Below, in pieces: positions 15,228 through 24,695 of a DNA stretch of 48,102 nt; the first letter of the stretch is position 1; each line of letters begins with the position of its first letter. The notes under the pieces are model-generated. The model searched no databases, was not told the DNA's origin, and was given only the letters and a program-made list of their open reading frames with translations. This DNA is from Ignavibacteria bacterium RIFOXYB12_FULL_35_14. Its GTDB lineage: Bacteria > Bacteroidota > Ignavibacteria > Ignavibacteriales > Ignavibacteriaceae. The stretch lies in NCBI GenBank assembly GCA_001803045.1, contig MHAR01000038.1:1-48102 (forward strand), given 5' to 3'. A program made the translations under genes and the position numbers.

Positions 15228-17486
15228 ATGACATCTAATTTTGAAATGATAAAAAAGCATTACGCATCCTATCGGAGGAAACTACAGCATGTAAGAAAAG
15301 TGCTTAACCGCCCCTTAACTTACGCTGAAAAAATTCTTTACAGTCATTTGTGGGAAAAAGCTGATGAAGAATATAAGCGTGGAAAAGATTATGCTGAATT
15401 AGCTCCCGATAGAGTTGCAATGCAGGATGCAACAGCTCAAATGGCATTGCTTCAGTTTATGTCGGCCGGAAGAAAAACAACGGCAGTTCCTTCAACAGTT
15501 CACTGCGATCATCTAATTCAGGCTCAAGTTGGTGCTAAAAACGATTTGCTGAAAGCAAATGTAGAGAACAAAGAAGTTTATGATTTTCTTGAAAGCATTT
15601 CACGAAAATTTGGAGTTGGTTTTTGGAAACCCGGTGCAGGAATAATTCATCAAGTTGTTTTGGAGAATTATGCATTTCCCGGCGGAATGATGATCGGAAC
15701 TGATTCTCACACTCCAAATGCGGGCGGTCTCGGAATGATTGCAATTGGAGTAGGTGGTGCAGATGCTGTTGATGTTATGTCAGGTATGCCCTGGGAATTA
15801 AAATGGCCTAAAATTATTGGAGTGAAGTTAACTGGTAAAATGTTTGGCTGGACTTCTCCTAAAGATGTAATATTGAAGCTCGCAGGAATTCTTACTGTAA
15901 AAGGCGGCACCGGCGCAATCGTTGAATATTTTGGCGATGGAGCCGGAACAATATCTTGCACAGGCAAAGGAACCATATGTAACATGGGAGCCGAAATCGG
16001 CGCGACGACATCAGTATTTCCGTTTGATGAGAAAATGGCTGCTTACTTAAGAATAACTGGTCGGGTTGATGTTGCTGCTTTAGCTGAAGGTCTTGCTGAT
16101 GAACTGACGGCAGACAGAGAAGTTCTGATGAATCCTGAAAAATATTATGATCAGATTATTGAGATTGATTTGAACAAGCTTGAACCGCATCTCAACGGTC
16201 CATTCACCCCAGATAAAGCTTGGCCAATTTCTGAGCTTAAAAAAGCAGTGAGGGAAAATGATTATCCCGATACAATTAAAGTTGCGTTGATTGGAAGCTG
16301 TACAAATTCAAGTTATGAAGATATTGATCGCTCGGCATACATTGCAAAACAAGCTTTAGCAAAGGGATTAAAAGCAAAATCACAGTTCACAATTACCCCG
16401 GGATCCGAACAAGTTAGAGCAACAATTGAACGAGATGGACAGTTAAAAACTTTAGAAGAGTTTGGTGGAATGATTCTCGCCAACGCATGCGGACCATGTA
16501 TCGGAATGTGGAAGAGAATGGATGTTAAAACCGGTGAACGGAATACGATTGTAACTTCGTTCAACAGAAATTTTGCAAAGCGTAATGACGGTAATCCGGA
16601 AACTTTAGCGTTCGTTGCAAGTCCGGAAATTACAACTGCACTTGCAATTGCCGGAAGCTTATCATTTAATCCTTTAACCGATGAGCTGGTTAATGAAAAA
16701 GGTGAAAAAGTAAAACTCGAACCTCCGAAAGGCGAAGAACTTCCTCTTAATGGATTTGATAAAGGAGAAAGTGGTTTCATTCCGCCGTCAGAGGACAGTT
16801 CCAAAGTTGAAGTGAAAGTAAAGCCCGACAGCGACCGGCTTCAACTGCTTAAACCATTTGAGCCGTGGGATGGAAAAGATTTTGTTGATCTGCCGGTACT
16901 TTTGAAAGCAAAAGGAAAATGCACAACCGACCATATTTCAATGGCTGGACCGTGGCTCAAGTATCGAGGACATCTTGATAATATTTCCAACAATATGTTT
17001 ATTGGTGCTTTGAATGCCTACAACAATGAAACAGGAAAAGTAAAAAACATTTTCACCGGTGAATTAAAATCCGTTCCTGAAGTTGCAAGAGATTATAAAG
17101 CCGGAGGAATCGGCTGGGTGGTTGTTGGAGATGAAAATTATGGTGAAGGTTCGAGTCGTGAGCATGCTGCGATGGAGCCGAGATTTCTCGGCGGTAAAGC
17201 AATCATAGTTAAGAGCTTTGCGAGAATTCACGAAACAAACTTGAAGAAGCAGGGAATGCTGCCGCTTACATTTACAAATCCAGCTGATTATGAAAAGATA
17301 AAAGAAGATGATAGAGTGACTTTAAAAGTTTCGGAATTAGCTCCAGACAAACAAGTGAAAATGATTTTAAAACATGCAGATGGAACAAGTGAAGATATCC
17401 TTTTGAATCATACTTTCAATGAAGCTCAAATAAAATGGTTCAAAGCCGGCAGTGCGCTTAATTTAATTGCGGCATCCCAGAAATAA
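15228..17486 (+). CDS. acn: Aconitate hydratase, mitochondrial type
   Basis: Catalyses citrate to isocitrate through cis-aconitate in the TCA cycle, using a [4Fe-4S] cluster. The 752-residue length and the sequence pattern ([50 protein letters not shown]) are those of the mitochondrial aconitase subgroup rather than AcnA or AcnB. The three cluster cysteines are Cys358 in GSCTNS and Cys421 and Cys424 in ACGPC. The C-terminal swivel domain includes [11 protein letters not shown] and [14 protein letters not shown]. It is a single gene, with a hairpin terminator right after the stop, divergent from the pilin-like operon. Confidence 0.96.
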   Translation: MTSNFEMIKKHYASYRRKLQHVRKVLNRPLTYAEKILYSHLWEKADEEYKRGKDYAELAPDRVAMQDATAQMALLQFMSAGRKTTAVPSTVHCDHLIQAQVGAKNDLLKANVENKEVYDFLESISRKFGVGFWKPGAGIIHQVVLENYAFPGGMMIGTDSHTPNAGGLGMIAIGVGGADAVDVMSGMPWELKWPKIIGVKLTGKMFGWTSPKDVILKLAGILTVKGGTGAIVEYFGDGAGTISCTGKGTICNMGAEIGATTSVFPFDEKMAAYLRITGRVDVAALAEGLADELTADREVLMNPEKYYDQIIEIDLNKLEPHLNGPFTPDKAWPISELKKAVRENDYPDTIKVALIGSCTNSSYEDIDRSAYIAKQALAKGLKAKSQFTITPGSEQVRATIERDGQLKTLEEFGGMILANACGPCIGMWKRMDVKTGERNTIVTSFNRNFAKRNDGNPETLAFVASPEITTALAIAGSLSFNPLTDELVNEKGEKVKLEPPKGEELPLNGFDKGESGFIPPSEDSSKVEVKVKPDSDRLQLLKPFEPWDGKDFVDLPVLLKAKGKCTTDHISMAGPWLKYRGHLDNISNNMFIGALNAYNNETGKVKNIFTGELKSVPEVARDYKAGGIGWVVVGDENYGEGSSREHAAMEPRFLGGKAIIVKSFARIHETNLKKQGMLPLTFTNPADYEKIKEDDRVTLKVSELAPDKQVKMILKHADGTSEDILLNHTFNEAQIKWFKAGSALNLIAASQK

Positions 17487-17498
17487 ATTTAATGTCAA

Positions 17499-17534
17499 GT
17501 GAGACTCACTTTTATGGTGAGTCCCACATTTTTT
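17499..17534 (+). terminator. Rho-independent terminator of aconitase
   Basis: An 11-bp stem GTGAGACTCAC (17499-17509) pairs with GTGAGTCCCAC (17517-17527) with a single A/C mismatch and a 7-base loop. It is followed by ATTTTTT. It starts 13 bases after the aconitase stop codon. Confidence 0.85.
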
Positions 17535-17669
17535 AACGAATGGACATACAGAAATACCTACCAGCCAAAGAGCATTTATTAGGTGGCAGGTTGATGTCCC
17601 ACCTATTCTCTTATTTTCCTCACTCAATAATTGTAAATTTAATTATCCATTTAATAATGTAATTTTTTA

Positions 17670-19778
17670 ATGACATTTCTTAACCCCGCAGTTCTATTTG
17701 GGCTTATCACCGCTTCGATCCCAATTCTGATTCATCTTTTTAATTTGCGAAAGCTGAAGAAGATTGAGTTCAGCACGCTTGCTTTTCTGAAAGAGCTTCA
17801 GAAGAATAAGATCCGGAAAGTCAAATTGAAGCAGTGGATTCTTCTTGCGCTTCGTGTTCTCATCATTTTGTTTCTTGTTATGGCTTTTGCTCGCCCAACT
17901 TTAAAGGGACTTGCGATAGGCGGAACAACTTCAGCAGCAAAAACCACCGCAGTGTTTATTATTGATGACACTTTCAGCATGAGCGTGATTGACAATCAAG
18001 GTTCGCTTCTGAATCAAGCAAAGTCGACAGCGAAAAATTTGCTAAGGAATTTTCAAGAAGGTGATGAGGCTGCTTTAATTTTAGTTTCGCAATCAGAAAG
18101 CAGCGAAATTAATATTTCTAAAAGTGTCGTTGATATTCAAAAATCAATTGATGCGATTGAACCATCTTATCAATCAGTCATTATACATAATGCAATGACA
18201 AAAGCCGTACAAATTCTTTCTCAATCAAAAAATTTCAATAAAGAAATTTATATTCTCTCAGATTTTCAATTCGGTCGCTTGGCTGATGAAAAAACTATAA
18301 GCGATTTCAGCCAAGTTTTAGATGAGAGAGTAAGAATTTATGCAGTAGGTTATTCTGGCAAGGAAATTCTTAATCTTGGAGTTGATCATATTAAAGTCAA
18401 CACTCAAATATTTGAAAAACAGAAGCCGATCAATTTTAGTGTTACGGTTACAAATTATTCGAACAAAAATGTTGATAATGTAATCGTTTCTCTTTTCATA
18501 AATAATGAAAGAAGCGCGCAGGTCAGCACTAATTTAAGTGCAGGCGAATCGAAATTGCTTAATGTTGAAGCAGCAATTAAATCTACCGGCTTTATCAGCG
18601 TGTTTGCCGAAATTGAAGATGATGAAATTCTTCAGGACAATCGAAGATATTCAAGCGTTTTTGTCCCCGATAACATTCCTATAATTATTTTCACCGACGA
18701 GCCAAGTGATTCGCGGTTTGTTGAACTTGCATTAACTGCCATTGAAAATCGGAGCACATTTGTTATCTCAAAGAAAAATTTGAACGAACTATCTGCATAT
18801 GATTTGAAAAAGTATGAAGTGGTGATTGTAATTGGTTCTCAAAACTTAAACACTGTTGATAAGTTGAGGAACTATCTGTATGAAGGAGGAAGCTTATTCA
18901 TAGCGCCGGGGTCAAAATCTAACTTAATCACGTATCAGAAAGTACTGAATGAAGTTGGTTTGCCTTCTCCAGGTGCTGCTGTTGGGAAAATTGGTGAGCA
19001 GACAAATTTATTTTTATTTGAAAATACCGACCTCGATCATCCTGTATTTCAGGATATTTTCACTAATAAGGAGAAAACGAAAATTGAATCGCCTGAAATT
19101 TATTCTTACTTTAAAATTAATACTCAAGGCAAAGGACGAAGCATCATCACTCTGCAAGATGGCTCTTCATTTTTAGGCGAATATAAAATTAAAAATGGAA
19201 AAATATTTTTACTGAGCTCATCTCCGATCCTAAGCTGTAACAATTTTCCGCTCAAAAGTATTTTTGTTCCGTTGATGAATAAATCAGTTCTCTACCTTGC
19301 TTCAAAAGATAAGAATGAGACAAGCGTTCTTGCTGGAGAGGACATAAGAATTGATGTTCGAGGAAAAAGCATTTCGCAATTAAAATTGCTAAAGCCGGAT
19401 AACGTTGAAGATTTTCTTACCTTAAATCAAAGCGATGGAAATGCCTTTGTTAAGTATGATAAGGCAAATCTAGTGGGTAATTATAAAATTGCTTCAGGTA
19501 CTAAGATAATTGATGAAGTTTCCGTTAATGCCGATCCTCTCGAATCAAAAGTAAAATATCTTGATAAAGCTGAGATTGATTCCTACATGAGTGAAATAAA
19601 TTTCAAAGGAAACTTCTTCTGGTTGAACAAGGAAGAGAACATCGGCGATGCAATATTAAAAGCAAGATTTGGTTCCGAGCTTTGGAAATATTTTTTGCTT
19701 GCAGCACTACTGCTTGCATTTGTAGAAATGCTGGTTGCACGCAATGCCAAAAAGGAATTGGTTGAAGTGAGTAAATGA
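17670..19778 (+). CDS. BatA-like membrane protein with von Willebrand factor A domain
   Basis: A 702-residue protein that opens with the N-terminal double-membrane-segment domain (TIGR02226-like): PAVLFGLITASIPILIHLFNLRKLKKIEFSTLAFLKEL, then WILLALRVLIILFLVMAFARP. This domain is typical of BatA-type proteins in Bacteroidota. A von Willebrand A domain follows (about residues 93-270); its metal-site motif reads DDTFSMS, a variant of DxSxS. A further large beta domain and a C-terminal helix (YFLLAALLLAFVEMLVA, about 675-692) complete it. Such proteins usually sit with MoxR ATPase, DUF58, DUF4159 and DUF4175 genes. Here only the last two are present, 6 kb away. The function is likely envelope-related; no exact role is established. 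Confidence 0.8.
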   Translation: MTFLNPAVLFGLITASIPILIHLFNLRKLKKIEFSTLAFLKELQKNKIRKVKLKQWILLALRVLIILFLVMAFARPTLKGLAIGGTTSAAKTTAVFIIDDTFSMSVIDNQGSLLNQAKSTAKNLLRNFQEGDEAALILVSQSESSEINISKSVVDIQKSIDAIEPSYQSVIIHNAMTKAVQILSQSKNFNKEIYILSDFQFGRLADEKTISDFSQVLDERVRIYAVGYSGKEILNLGVDHIKVNTQIFEKQKPINFSVTVTNYSNKNVDNVIVSLFINNERSAQVSTNLSAGESKLLNVEAAIKSTGFISVFAEIEDDEILQDNRRYSSVFVPDNIPIIIFTDEPSDSRFVELALTAIENRSTFVISKKNLNELSAYDLKKYEVVIVIGSQNLNTVDKLRNYLYEGGSLFIAPGSKSNLITYQKVLNEVGLPSPGAAVGKIGEQTNLFLFENTDLDHPVFQDIFTNKEKTKIESPEIYSYFKINTQGKGRSIITLQDGSSFLGEYKIKNGKIFLLSSSPILSCNNFPLKSIFVPLMNKSVLYLASKDKNETSVLAGEDIRIDVRGKSISQLKLLKPDNVEDFLTLNQSDGNAFVKYDKANLVGNYKIASGTKIIDEVSVNADPLESKVKYLDKAEIDSYMSEINFKGNFFWLNKEENIGDAILKARFGSELWKYFLLAALLLAFVEMLVARNAKKELVEVSK

Positions 19779-19789
19779 ATGGTTTTTTT

Positions 19790-19876
19790 GTCATGCTGAA
19801 TTTATTTCTCCGAAGGAGTCCTTCGGACAGCATCTAAGGTTTTGTTTTATAGATCCCGAAACAAGTTCGGGATGAC
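19790..19876. repeat. REP-like composite hairpin with an inserted palindrome
   Basis: Unit 1 is GTCATGCTGAATTTATTTC ... CAGCATCT, and unit 2 is AGATCCCGAAACAAGTTCGGGATGAC in inverted orientation, 15 bases apart. Unit 1 is interrupted at its 3' arm by a perfect 19-base palindrome TCCGAAGGAGTCCTTCGGA (19809-19827). The same two-unit layout recurs at 24696-24760. The element lies between the BatA-like gene and hflX and may end the former's transcript. Confidence 0.75.
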
Positions 19877-19918
19877 TAATATATAATTTTTCAAATTCAG
19901 ACAGATGAAATTTTTTTA

Positions 19919-21184
19919 ATGATTGAGATTCAAAAGAAAAATATAGAGAGAACAATTTTAGTTGCTCTGAATACGAAAGAAATCAAGCGTGAGATAGTGG
20001 AAGAGCATCTTGATGAGCTTGAGGAATTAGCACGCACCGCAGGTGCTGAAACGATAATTAAAATCATACAAGATAAATACTCTGCTGATCCGGCATTCTA
20101 CATTGGCAAAGGAAAAGCCGAAGAACTATCCTCTCTCGTAGAAATAAATAATATAGATCTCGTAATTTTTGATGATGATCTTTCGGCAGTGCAGGTTAGA
20201 AATCTTGAACGGCTCATCAACAGAAAAATTGTTGATAGAAGCGGGCTGATCCTCGATATTTTTGCTTCTCGTGCCAAAACCAAAGAGGCAAAAACACAAG
20301 TAGAGCTTGCACAGCTTCAATATTTGTTGCCAAGATTAACACGTGCATGGACTCACCTATCGAAACAATACGGTGGAATTGGAACTAAAGGTCCCGGTGA
20401 AACACAGATTGAAACTGACCGAAGAATTATTAGAAACCGAATTAGTCATCTAAAAGAAAAACTGCAAAAAATTGAATCCGAGAGAGAAATTCAAAGCAGA
20501 GGCAGAGCAGATTTAATTAGAATCTCATTGGTTGGTTATACTAACGCCGGTAAATCCACGCTGTTTAACCTGCTTACAAAATCTGATGTGTTCGCTGAGG
20601 ATAAGCTGTTTGCGACTTTGGATTCTACAACACGGATTTACAATCTTAACAAACAAAAATTATTACTGAGCGATACGGTCGGCTTCATTCGAAAGCTTCC
20701 CCATCATTTAGTTGCATCATTTAAGAGCACGTTAAATGAAGTGCGAAGTGCCGATGTAATTCTTCATATAATCGATTTTGCTCATCCTTACTTTGCTGAT
20801 CACATCGATGTAGTTGAAGAAACTTTGGCCGAGCTTGGCTGCAAAGACAAAGCTGCTTTGAAAGTATTTAACAAGGTTGACATTGTAAAAGATAAAAGTA
20901 AAATTGATTTTGTAAAAAACAGATACGAGAATTCAGTCATTATTTCTGCAGAGCGGGGAATTAACATCTCATCATTAGAAAAAAAACTGCTTGAAATGAT
21001 TGAGCATTGTTTTGTTCATGATACGATTGAGATAGATATTCAAAATTCAAAGCTGGCATCAAAAATTCATTCCATAGCAAAAGTGTTATCAACGAAATAC
21101 TTTGACAGCATAATGAAAATCACGTACAAAGCAAATAAAGAAAATGCTGAAAAGATTAGGAACATAGTTCAAAGTCAAAAATAA
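19919..21184 (+). CDS. hflX: GTPase HflX (ribosome-splitting factor)
   Basis: Obg-HflX superfamily GTPase that binds the 50S subunit and splits stalled ribosomes. The N-terminal HflX domain has GKGKAEELSSLV and VIFDDDLSAVQVRNLE. The family signature YGGIGTKGPGETQIETDRR (about 151-169) is followed by the coiled linker. The G domain shows G1 GYTNAGKS (206-213), G3 DTVG (252-255) and G4 NKVD (318-321). The 421-residue length is normal. The gene stands alone between repeat-rich intergenic regions. The start ATG is not preceded by a clear Shine-Dalgarno, as is common in this window. Confidence 0.96.
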   Translation: MIEIQKKNIERTILVALNTKEIKREIVEEHLDELEELARTAGAETIIKIIQDKYSADPAFYIGKGKAEELSSLVEINNIDLVIFDDDLSAVQVRNLERLINRKIVDRSGLILDIFASRAKTKEAKTQVELAQLQYLLPRLTRAWTHLSKQYGGIGTKGPGETQIETDRRIIRNRISHLKEKLQKIESEREIQSRGRADLIRISLVGYTNAGKSTLFNLLTKSDVFAEDKLFATLDSTTRIYNLNKQKLLLSDTVGFIRKLPHHLVASFKSTLNEVRSADVILHIIDFAHPYFADHIDVVEETLAELGCKDKAALKVFNKVDIVKDKSKIDFVKNRYENSVIISAERGINISSLEKKLLEMIEHCFVHDTIEIDIQNSKLASKIHSIAKVLSTKYFDSIMKITYKANKENAEKIRNIVQSQK

Positions 21185-21189
21185 TTTTA

Positions 21190-21290
21190 TCTAGCGTCTG
21201 GTATCAAACTCTGCATTTTGCGGAGTAAACATCCAGTCTGCCTGAGGTGGACAAGCGCCCAGTATCTAGCATCCAACTTCCTATATATCA
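21190..21290. repeat. Repeat-rich spacer with two palindromic inserts
   Basis: The spacer consists of short degenerate repeats of the type TCTAGCGTCTGGTATC and CCAGTATCTAGCATCC. Two palindromes interrupt them: CTCTGC-ATTTT-GCGGAG and TCTGCCTGAGGTGGA (21237-21251). The latter belongs to the TCCGCC/GGCGGA palindrome family found at four other places. It carries no gene. Confidence 0.6.
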
Positions 21291-21345
21291 CCGTTAATTC
21301 TTAAATTTAACCTCACAATATTTCATTTCTTTTTGGAGAACTTTA

Positions 21346-22869
21346 ATGTCGATCATTTTAGATGGCTCAAACCTCACAGTTGAAAAGCTCGTTCAAATTG
21401 CCCGTCACAAGGAAAAAGTAGAATTAAGTAAAGAAGCATTTGAGAGAATAAAAATCTGCCGCGCAATGCTTGAACAAAAGCTCGCAGCTAAGGAAATTAT
21501 GTATGGTACAAACACAGGTATCGGTGAATTTTCAGAAGTAGTTCTTAATGATGAGCAAGTAAAAGATTTTCAGAAATATCTTATTTACAATCACGCTGCC
21601 GGAATTGGCGAACCAATGCCGCTAGAGTATGTGAGAGGAGCAATTGCAGGCAGAATAAATGTACATGCGCACGGAAACTCTGGATGCAGACCGGAGATCA
21701 CTTTGACTTTAGTTGAAATGCTGAACAAAGATGTAATCCCTGTCGTTTGTGAAAAAGGATCAGTCGGTGCATGCGGTGATTTAGCTCCAATGGCACAGCT
21801 TGCTCTGACACTGATGGGCGAAGGAGAAGCTTTTTACAAGGGTGAAAGACTACCTGGGAAAAATGCTTTTGTAAAAGCTGGAATTAAAATTCCCGGACTT
21901 CAAGCACGAGATGGACTTGCAACAATTAACGGCTCAAATTTTATAACTGCAATGAGCGCTTTGCATCTTTACGATATAAATCGTTGGTTGAAACAGGCAG
22001 AGATTGCAGCAGCGATGACTCTCGAAGCTCTTCATGCAAATATGAAACCTTATGATGTGCGGCTTCATAAGCTGCGCGGATTTGCCGGTGCAGAAAGAAG
22101 CTCTATCGCAATTAAAAAATGTATTGAGGGAAGCGATCTTCTCACAGGAAAGATAAAACAGAAAATTCAGGATGCATACTCGATGCGTTCAACTCCTCAA
22201 GTAATCGGCGCTGCGCATGATGCGGTCGCCTTCGCCAAGCAGCAAATCGAAATCGAGTTGAATGGCGTTGGAGATAATCCTATTTTTATTCCCGAAGATA
22301 AGCTCACATTAACAGGCGCCAACTTTCAAGGAAGTCCTGTCTCTTTACCGATGGACATGGTCGGAGCGGCAGTAACCATGGTCAGTGTTCTTTCAGAAAG
22401 AAGAATGAACAGATTGAATAATCCGGCATTGAGTGTCGGCTTGCCCGCATTTCTTACAAAAGGTGCGGGAATGTTTTCCGGTTTGATGCTTAGTCAGTAC
22501 ACGGCCGATATGATGATCGTGGAGCAAAGAATTTTATCTATGCCGGCTTCGATACAATCGATTCCCGCTGCCGCCGATCAAGAAGATTTTGTTTCTATGG
22601 GAATGAATACAGCGATTAAGAATGCTCAGATACTTGATAACGCATACGGAATTTTGGGAATTGAATTTATGGCTGCTGCTCAAGCACTTGATTTTCGAGA
22701 TCACAAAACTGGCGAAGGAGTTGCAAAAGCCAAAGAAGTTATTCGTAAGCACGTTGAATTCCTTGATGTTGATCGACCATTGTACCCCGACCATAACAAA
22801 ATGAAGGAGCTTGTGGAATCTTGCGGGATACTTGAGGAAGTTGAAAATTTAGTGGGAAAGTTGGAGTAA
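21346..22869 (+). CDS. hutH: Histidine/aromatic amino acid ammonia-lyase (HAL/PAL family)
   Basis: Removes ammonia from histidine or an aromatic amino acid to give the acrylate. The 507-residue protein is full length and collinear with Pseudomonas putida HAL: catalytic Tyr53 (IMYGTNTG), His83 (NHAAGIG) and Asn195 (INGSNF) fall at the same numbers. The MIO tripeptide is Ala142-Cys143-Gly144 (GSVGACGDLAP) instead of Ala-Ser-Gly. Mutational work on HAL has shown that Cys at this position can still form MIO, so activity is plausible. Other residues (NFQGSPVSLPMDM, AADQEDFVSMG with E413) differ from classical HAL (FHGEP, QEDHVSM). The substrate is therefore uncertain: histidine is suggested by His83, but a related aromatic substrate is possible. 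No other hut gene is in the window. A purine-rich TGGAGAACTTTA precedes the ATG. Confidence 0.82.
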   Translation: MSIILDGSNLTVEKLVQIARHKEKVELSKEAFERIKICRAMLEQKLAAKEIMYGTNTGIGEFSEVVLNDEQVKDFQKYLIYNHAAGIGEPMPLEYVRGAIAGRINVHAHGNSGCRPEITLTLVEMLNKDVIPVVCEKGSVGACGDLAPMAQLALTLMGEGEAFYKGERLPGKNAFVKAGIKIPGLQARDGLATINGSNFITAMSALHLYDINRWLKQAEIAAAMTLEALHANMKPYDVRLHKLRGFAGAERSSIAIKKCIEGSDLLTGKIKQKIQDAYSMRSTPQVIGAAHDAVAFAKQQIEIELNGVGDNPIFIPEDKLTLTGANFQGSPVSLPMDMVGAAVTMVSVLSERRMNRLNNPALSVGLPAFLTKGAGMFSGLMLSQYTADMMIVEQRILSMPASIQSIPAAADQEDFVSMGMNTAIKNAQILDNAYGILGIEFMAAAQALDFRDHKTGEGVAKAKEVIRKHVEFLDVDRPLYPDHNKMKELVESCGILEEVENLVGKLE

Positions 22870-22879
22870 GATATTTTCT

Positions 22880-22902
22880 CGCAAAGACGCTAAGTCGCAA
22901 AG
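22880..22902 (+). repeat. Left inverted repeat of the GxxExxY cassette
   Basis: The 23-base sequence CGCAAAGACGC-TAAGTCGCAAAG is matched in inverted orientation by 23316-23338 with 20 of 23 positions identical. It lies between hutH and the GxxExxY gene. Further partial copies (CTCGCTAAGACG) follow the gene. Confidence 0.7.
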
Positions 22903-22910
22903 AATTACAA

Positions 22911-23288
22911 ATGAATGAAAATGAAATAGCAAAAATAATAGTTGACTGTTGCTTTAAAGTGCATATGGAGATTGGACCTGGATTGTTAGAGTCTGTTTAT
23001 GAAGAAATTCTAGCTTTTGAGTTAAGTAAACGAAACTTAAAAATTGAGCGTCAAAAAGGAATTCCCGTTATTTATAATGAACTGAAAATGGATTTGGGAT
23101 TTAGGGCAGATTTAATAGTGGAGAATAAAGTCATTATTGAATTAAAATCTATAGAGGCAATTGCGCCAGTCCACAAGAAACAATTACTAACTTATTTAAA
23201 AATCGCAAATCTAAAACTCGGGCTATTAATAAATTTTAATGAGGCTCTAATTAAGGATGGGATACATCGTATCGTAAATAATTTGTAA
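22911..23288 (+). CDS. GxxExxY family protein (PD-(D/E)XK nuclease-like)
   Basis: A 125-residue protein whose N-terminus holds the family motif GPGLLESVYEE, i.e. G-x-x-E-x-x-Y. The core has ERQKGIPVIYNELKMDLGFRADLIVENKVIIELKSIEAI. The acidic RADLIVE and IELKS parts fit the D...(D/E)xK active-site layout of the PD-(D/E)XK superfamily. Length is normal for the family. Its biochemical role is not settled. The gene is enclosed by a near-perfect inverted repeat (22880-22902 and 23316-23338), starts 41 bases after the hutH stop and is unrelated to its neighbours in function. This suggests it arrived as a small repeat-bounded cassette. Confidence 0.85.
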   Translation: MNENEIAKIIVDCCFKVHMEIGPGLLESVYEEILAFELSKRNLKIERQKGIPVIYNELKMDLGFRADLIVENKVIIELKSIEAIAPVHKKQLLTYLKIANLKLGLLINFNEALIKDGIHRIVNNL

Positions 23289-23315
23289 TATCTCGCTAAG
23301 ACGTTTAGTAAATTA

Positions 23316-23338
23316 CTTTGCGGCTTTGCGTCTTAGCG
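23316..23338 (-). repeat. Right inverted repeat of the GxxExxY cassette
   Basis: The reverse complement reads CGCTAAGACGC-AAAGCCGCAAAG and differs from the left copy (22880-22902) at only three positions. A partial extra copy, CTCGCTAAGACG (23292-23303), lies just after the stop codon of the enclosed gene. Confidence 0.7.
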
Positions 23339-23373
23339 CGAAATTGTTTTTCTAACCAATATGAGTTGATTTT

Positions 23374-24672
23374 ATGGAAATAGTATATTTAGTCATAGCT
23401 CTAGTAACCGGCTTCATTCTTTCATGGTTCATAAGTTCGTCAAAAATAAAAACTCTGGGCAATGAAAACAGCAAGCTGCTTGAGAGAAGTGGTTTGTTGG
23501 AAAAAGAGAAGGAAGCTCAGTCAGCAGAACTTAAAAGTGAGCGAGGGAAAGTAATTGAGTTAAATAGTTCTCTTGCGTCACTTAATTCTGATTATTCAAA
23601 CCTTCAACAAAAGTTAAGTGAACAAAAAGCAGAAATTGAACAGCTTCAAGAAAAATTCACGAAGGAGTTTGAAAATCTTGCCAATAAAATCTTTGAGGAA
23701 AAAGGAAAAGCGTTTACTGAAACAAACAAAGTGAATCTAACACAAATTCTTGATCCGCTTAAAGAAAGAATTAAAGATTTTGAAAAGCGAGTCGAAGAGA
23801 GCAACAAAGATAATATTGATAGACATGCTTCACTTAGGCAGCAGCTTCAGATGTTAAAGGATATGAATCAGGAGATAACTAAAGAAGCAAAAAATTTAAC
23901 AGAAGCATTAAAAATGCAACCTAAAGCTCAAGGTAATTGGGGTGAAATCATCCTAGAAAGCATTCTTGAAAAATCCGGTTTGGTGAAAGGAAGGGAGTAC
24001 GTAATTCAGGAAAGTATGACAACTGAAACGGGAAAGAGATTTCAACTCGATGTTATAATTAATCTCCCTGAGAATAAAAATATAGTTATTGATTCAAAAG
24101 TTTCGCTGATTGGGTATGAAAAGTTTATTTCGTCAGAAGATGAAATTGAAAAACAAGCAGGTTTGCGTGACCATTTAGGTTCAATTCGTTCGCACATTAA
24201 AAACTTAGGTTCGAAGAACTATCAAAACTTATATCAGCTTGAGAGCTTAGATTTTGTTTTAATGTTTATGCCGATTGAACCGGCTTTTGCATTAGCTGTT
24301 CAGCAGGATCCCAAAATTTTTAACGATGCTTTTGAACAAAATATTGTAATTGTAAGTCCCTCAACTTTACTAGCTACCTTGAGAACAATTGCAAGCATTT
24401 GGCGCCAGGAAAAACAAAATAGAAATGCATTTGAAATTGCACGGCAAAGCGGAGAGCTTCTCGATAAGTTTACTGCTTTTGTAGATGATTTAATTTCGGT
24501 TGGTAAAGGATTGATTTCAGTAAAAGAAAATTATGATAAAGCAATGAATAAGCTTACTGATGGGAGAGGTAATCTAATAAGCAGAACAGAAAAAATTAAA
24601 CAGCTCGGAGCGAAAGCAACGAAGTCACTTCCCCCATCACTATTAAATCGCGCTGATGATTCGGAAAGTTAA
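23374..24672 (+). CDS. rmuC: DNA recombination protein RmuC
   Basis: A 432-residue RmuC-family protein. It has an N-terminal membrane anchor (VYLVIALVTGFILSWFI), a long coiled coil (about residues 25-105, KSERGKVIELNSSLASLNSD and QQKLSEQKAEIEQLQEKF) and the conserved C-terminal domain. That domain includes PKAQGNWGEIILESILEKSGL, FQLDVIINLPENKNIVIDSKVSLIGYE and PSTLLATLRTIASIWRQEKQ. The last two contain the D-x(n)-DSK pattern of the PD-(D/E)XK fold. RmuC in Escherichia coli limits recombination at inverted repeats; here it sits beside repeat-rich DNA, which may be coincidence. Length is normal. Confidence 0.95.
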   Translation: MEIVYLVIALVTGFILSWFISSSKIKTLGNENSKLLERSGLLEKEKEAQSAELKSERGKVIELNSSLASLNSDYSNLQQKLSEQKAEIEQLQEKFTKEFENLANKIFEEKGKAFTETNKVNLTQILDPLKERIKDFEKRVEESNKDNIDRHASLRQQLQMLKDMNQEITKEAKNLTEALKMQPKAQGNWGEIILESILEKSGLVKGREYVIQESMTTETGKRFQLDVIINLPENKNIVIDSKVSLIGYEKFISSEDEIEKQAGLRDHLGSIRSHIKNLGSKNYQNLYQLESLDFVLMFMPIEPAFALAVQQDPKIFNDAFEQNIVIVSPSTLLATLRTIASIWRQEKQNRNAFEIARQSGELLDKFTAFVDDLISVGKGLISVKENYDKAMNKLTDGRGNLISRTEKIKQLGAKATKSLPPSLLNRADDSES

Positions 24673-24695
24673 AAAATAATTAAATTTCAACAGAT

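Noticed and set aside
17535-17669. Promoter or small gene between aconitase and the BatA-like gene
   Set aside because: Only a TAGGTGG/CCACCTA hairpin-like pair was seen; no open frame or clear promoter pattern could be supported.
6200-22869. Functional link between the ammonia-lyase and the polyketide synthase (cinnamoyl starter)
   Set aside because: They are 14 kb apart on unrelated operons, no CoA-ligase is beside either, and the lyase substrate is uncertain, so the idea is not supported by context.
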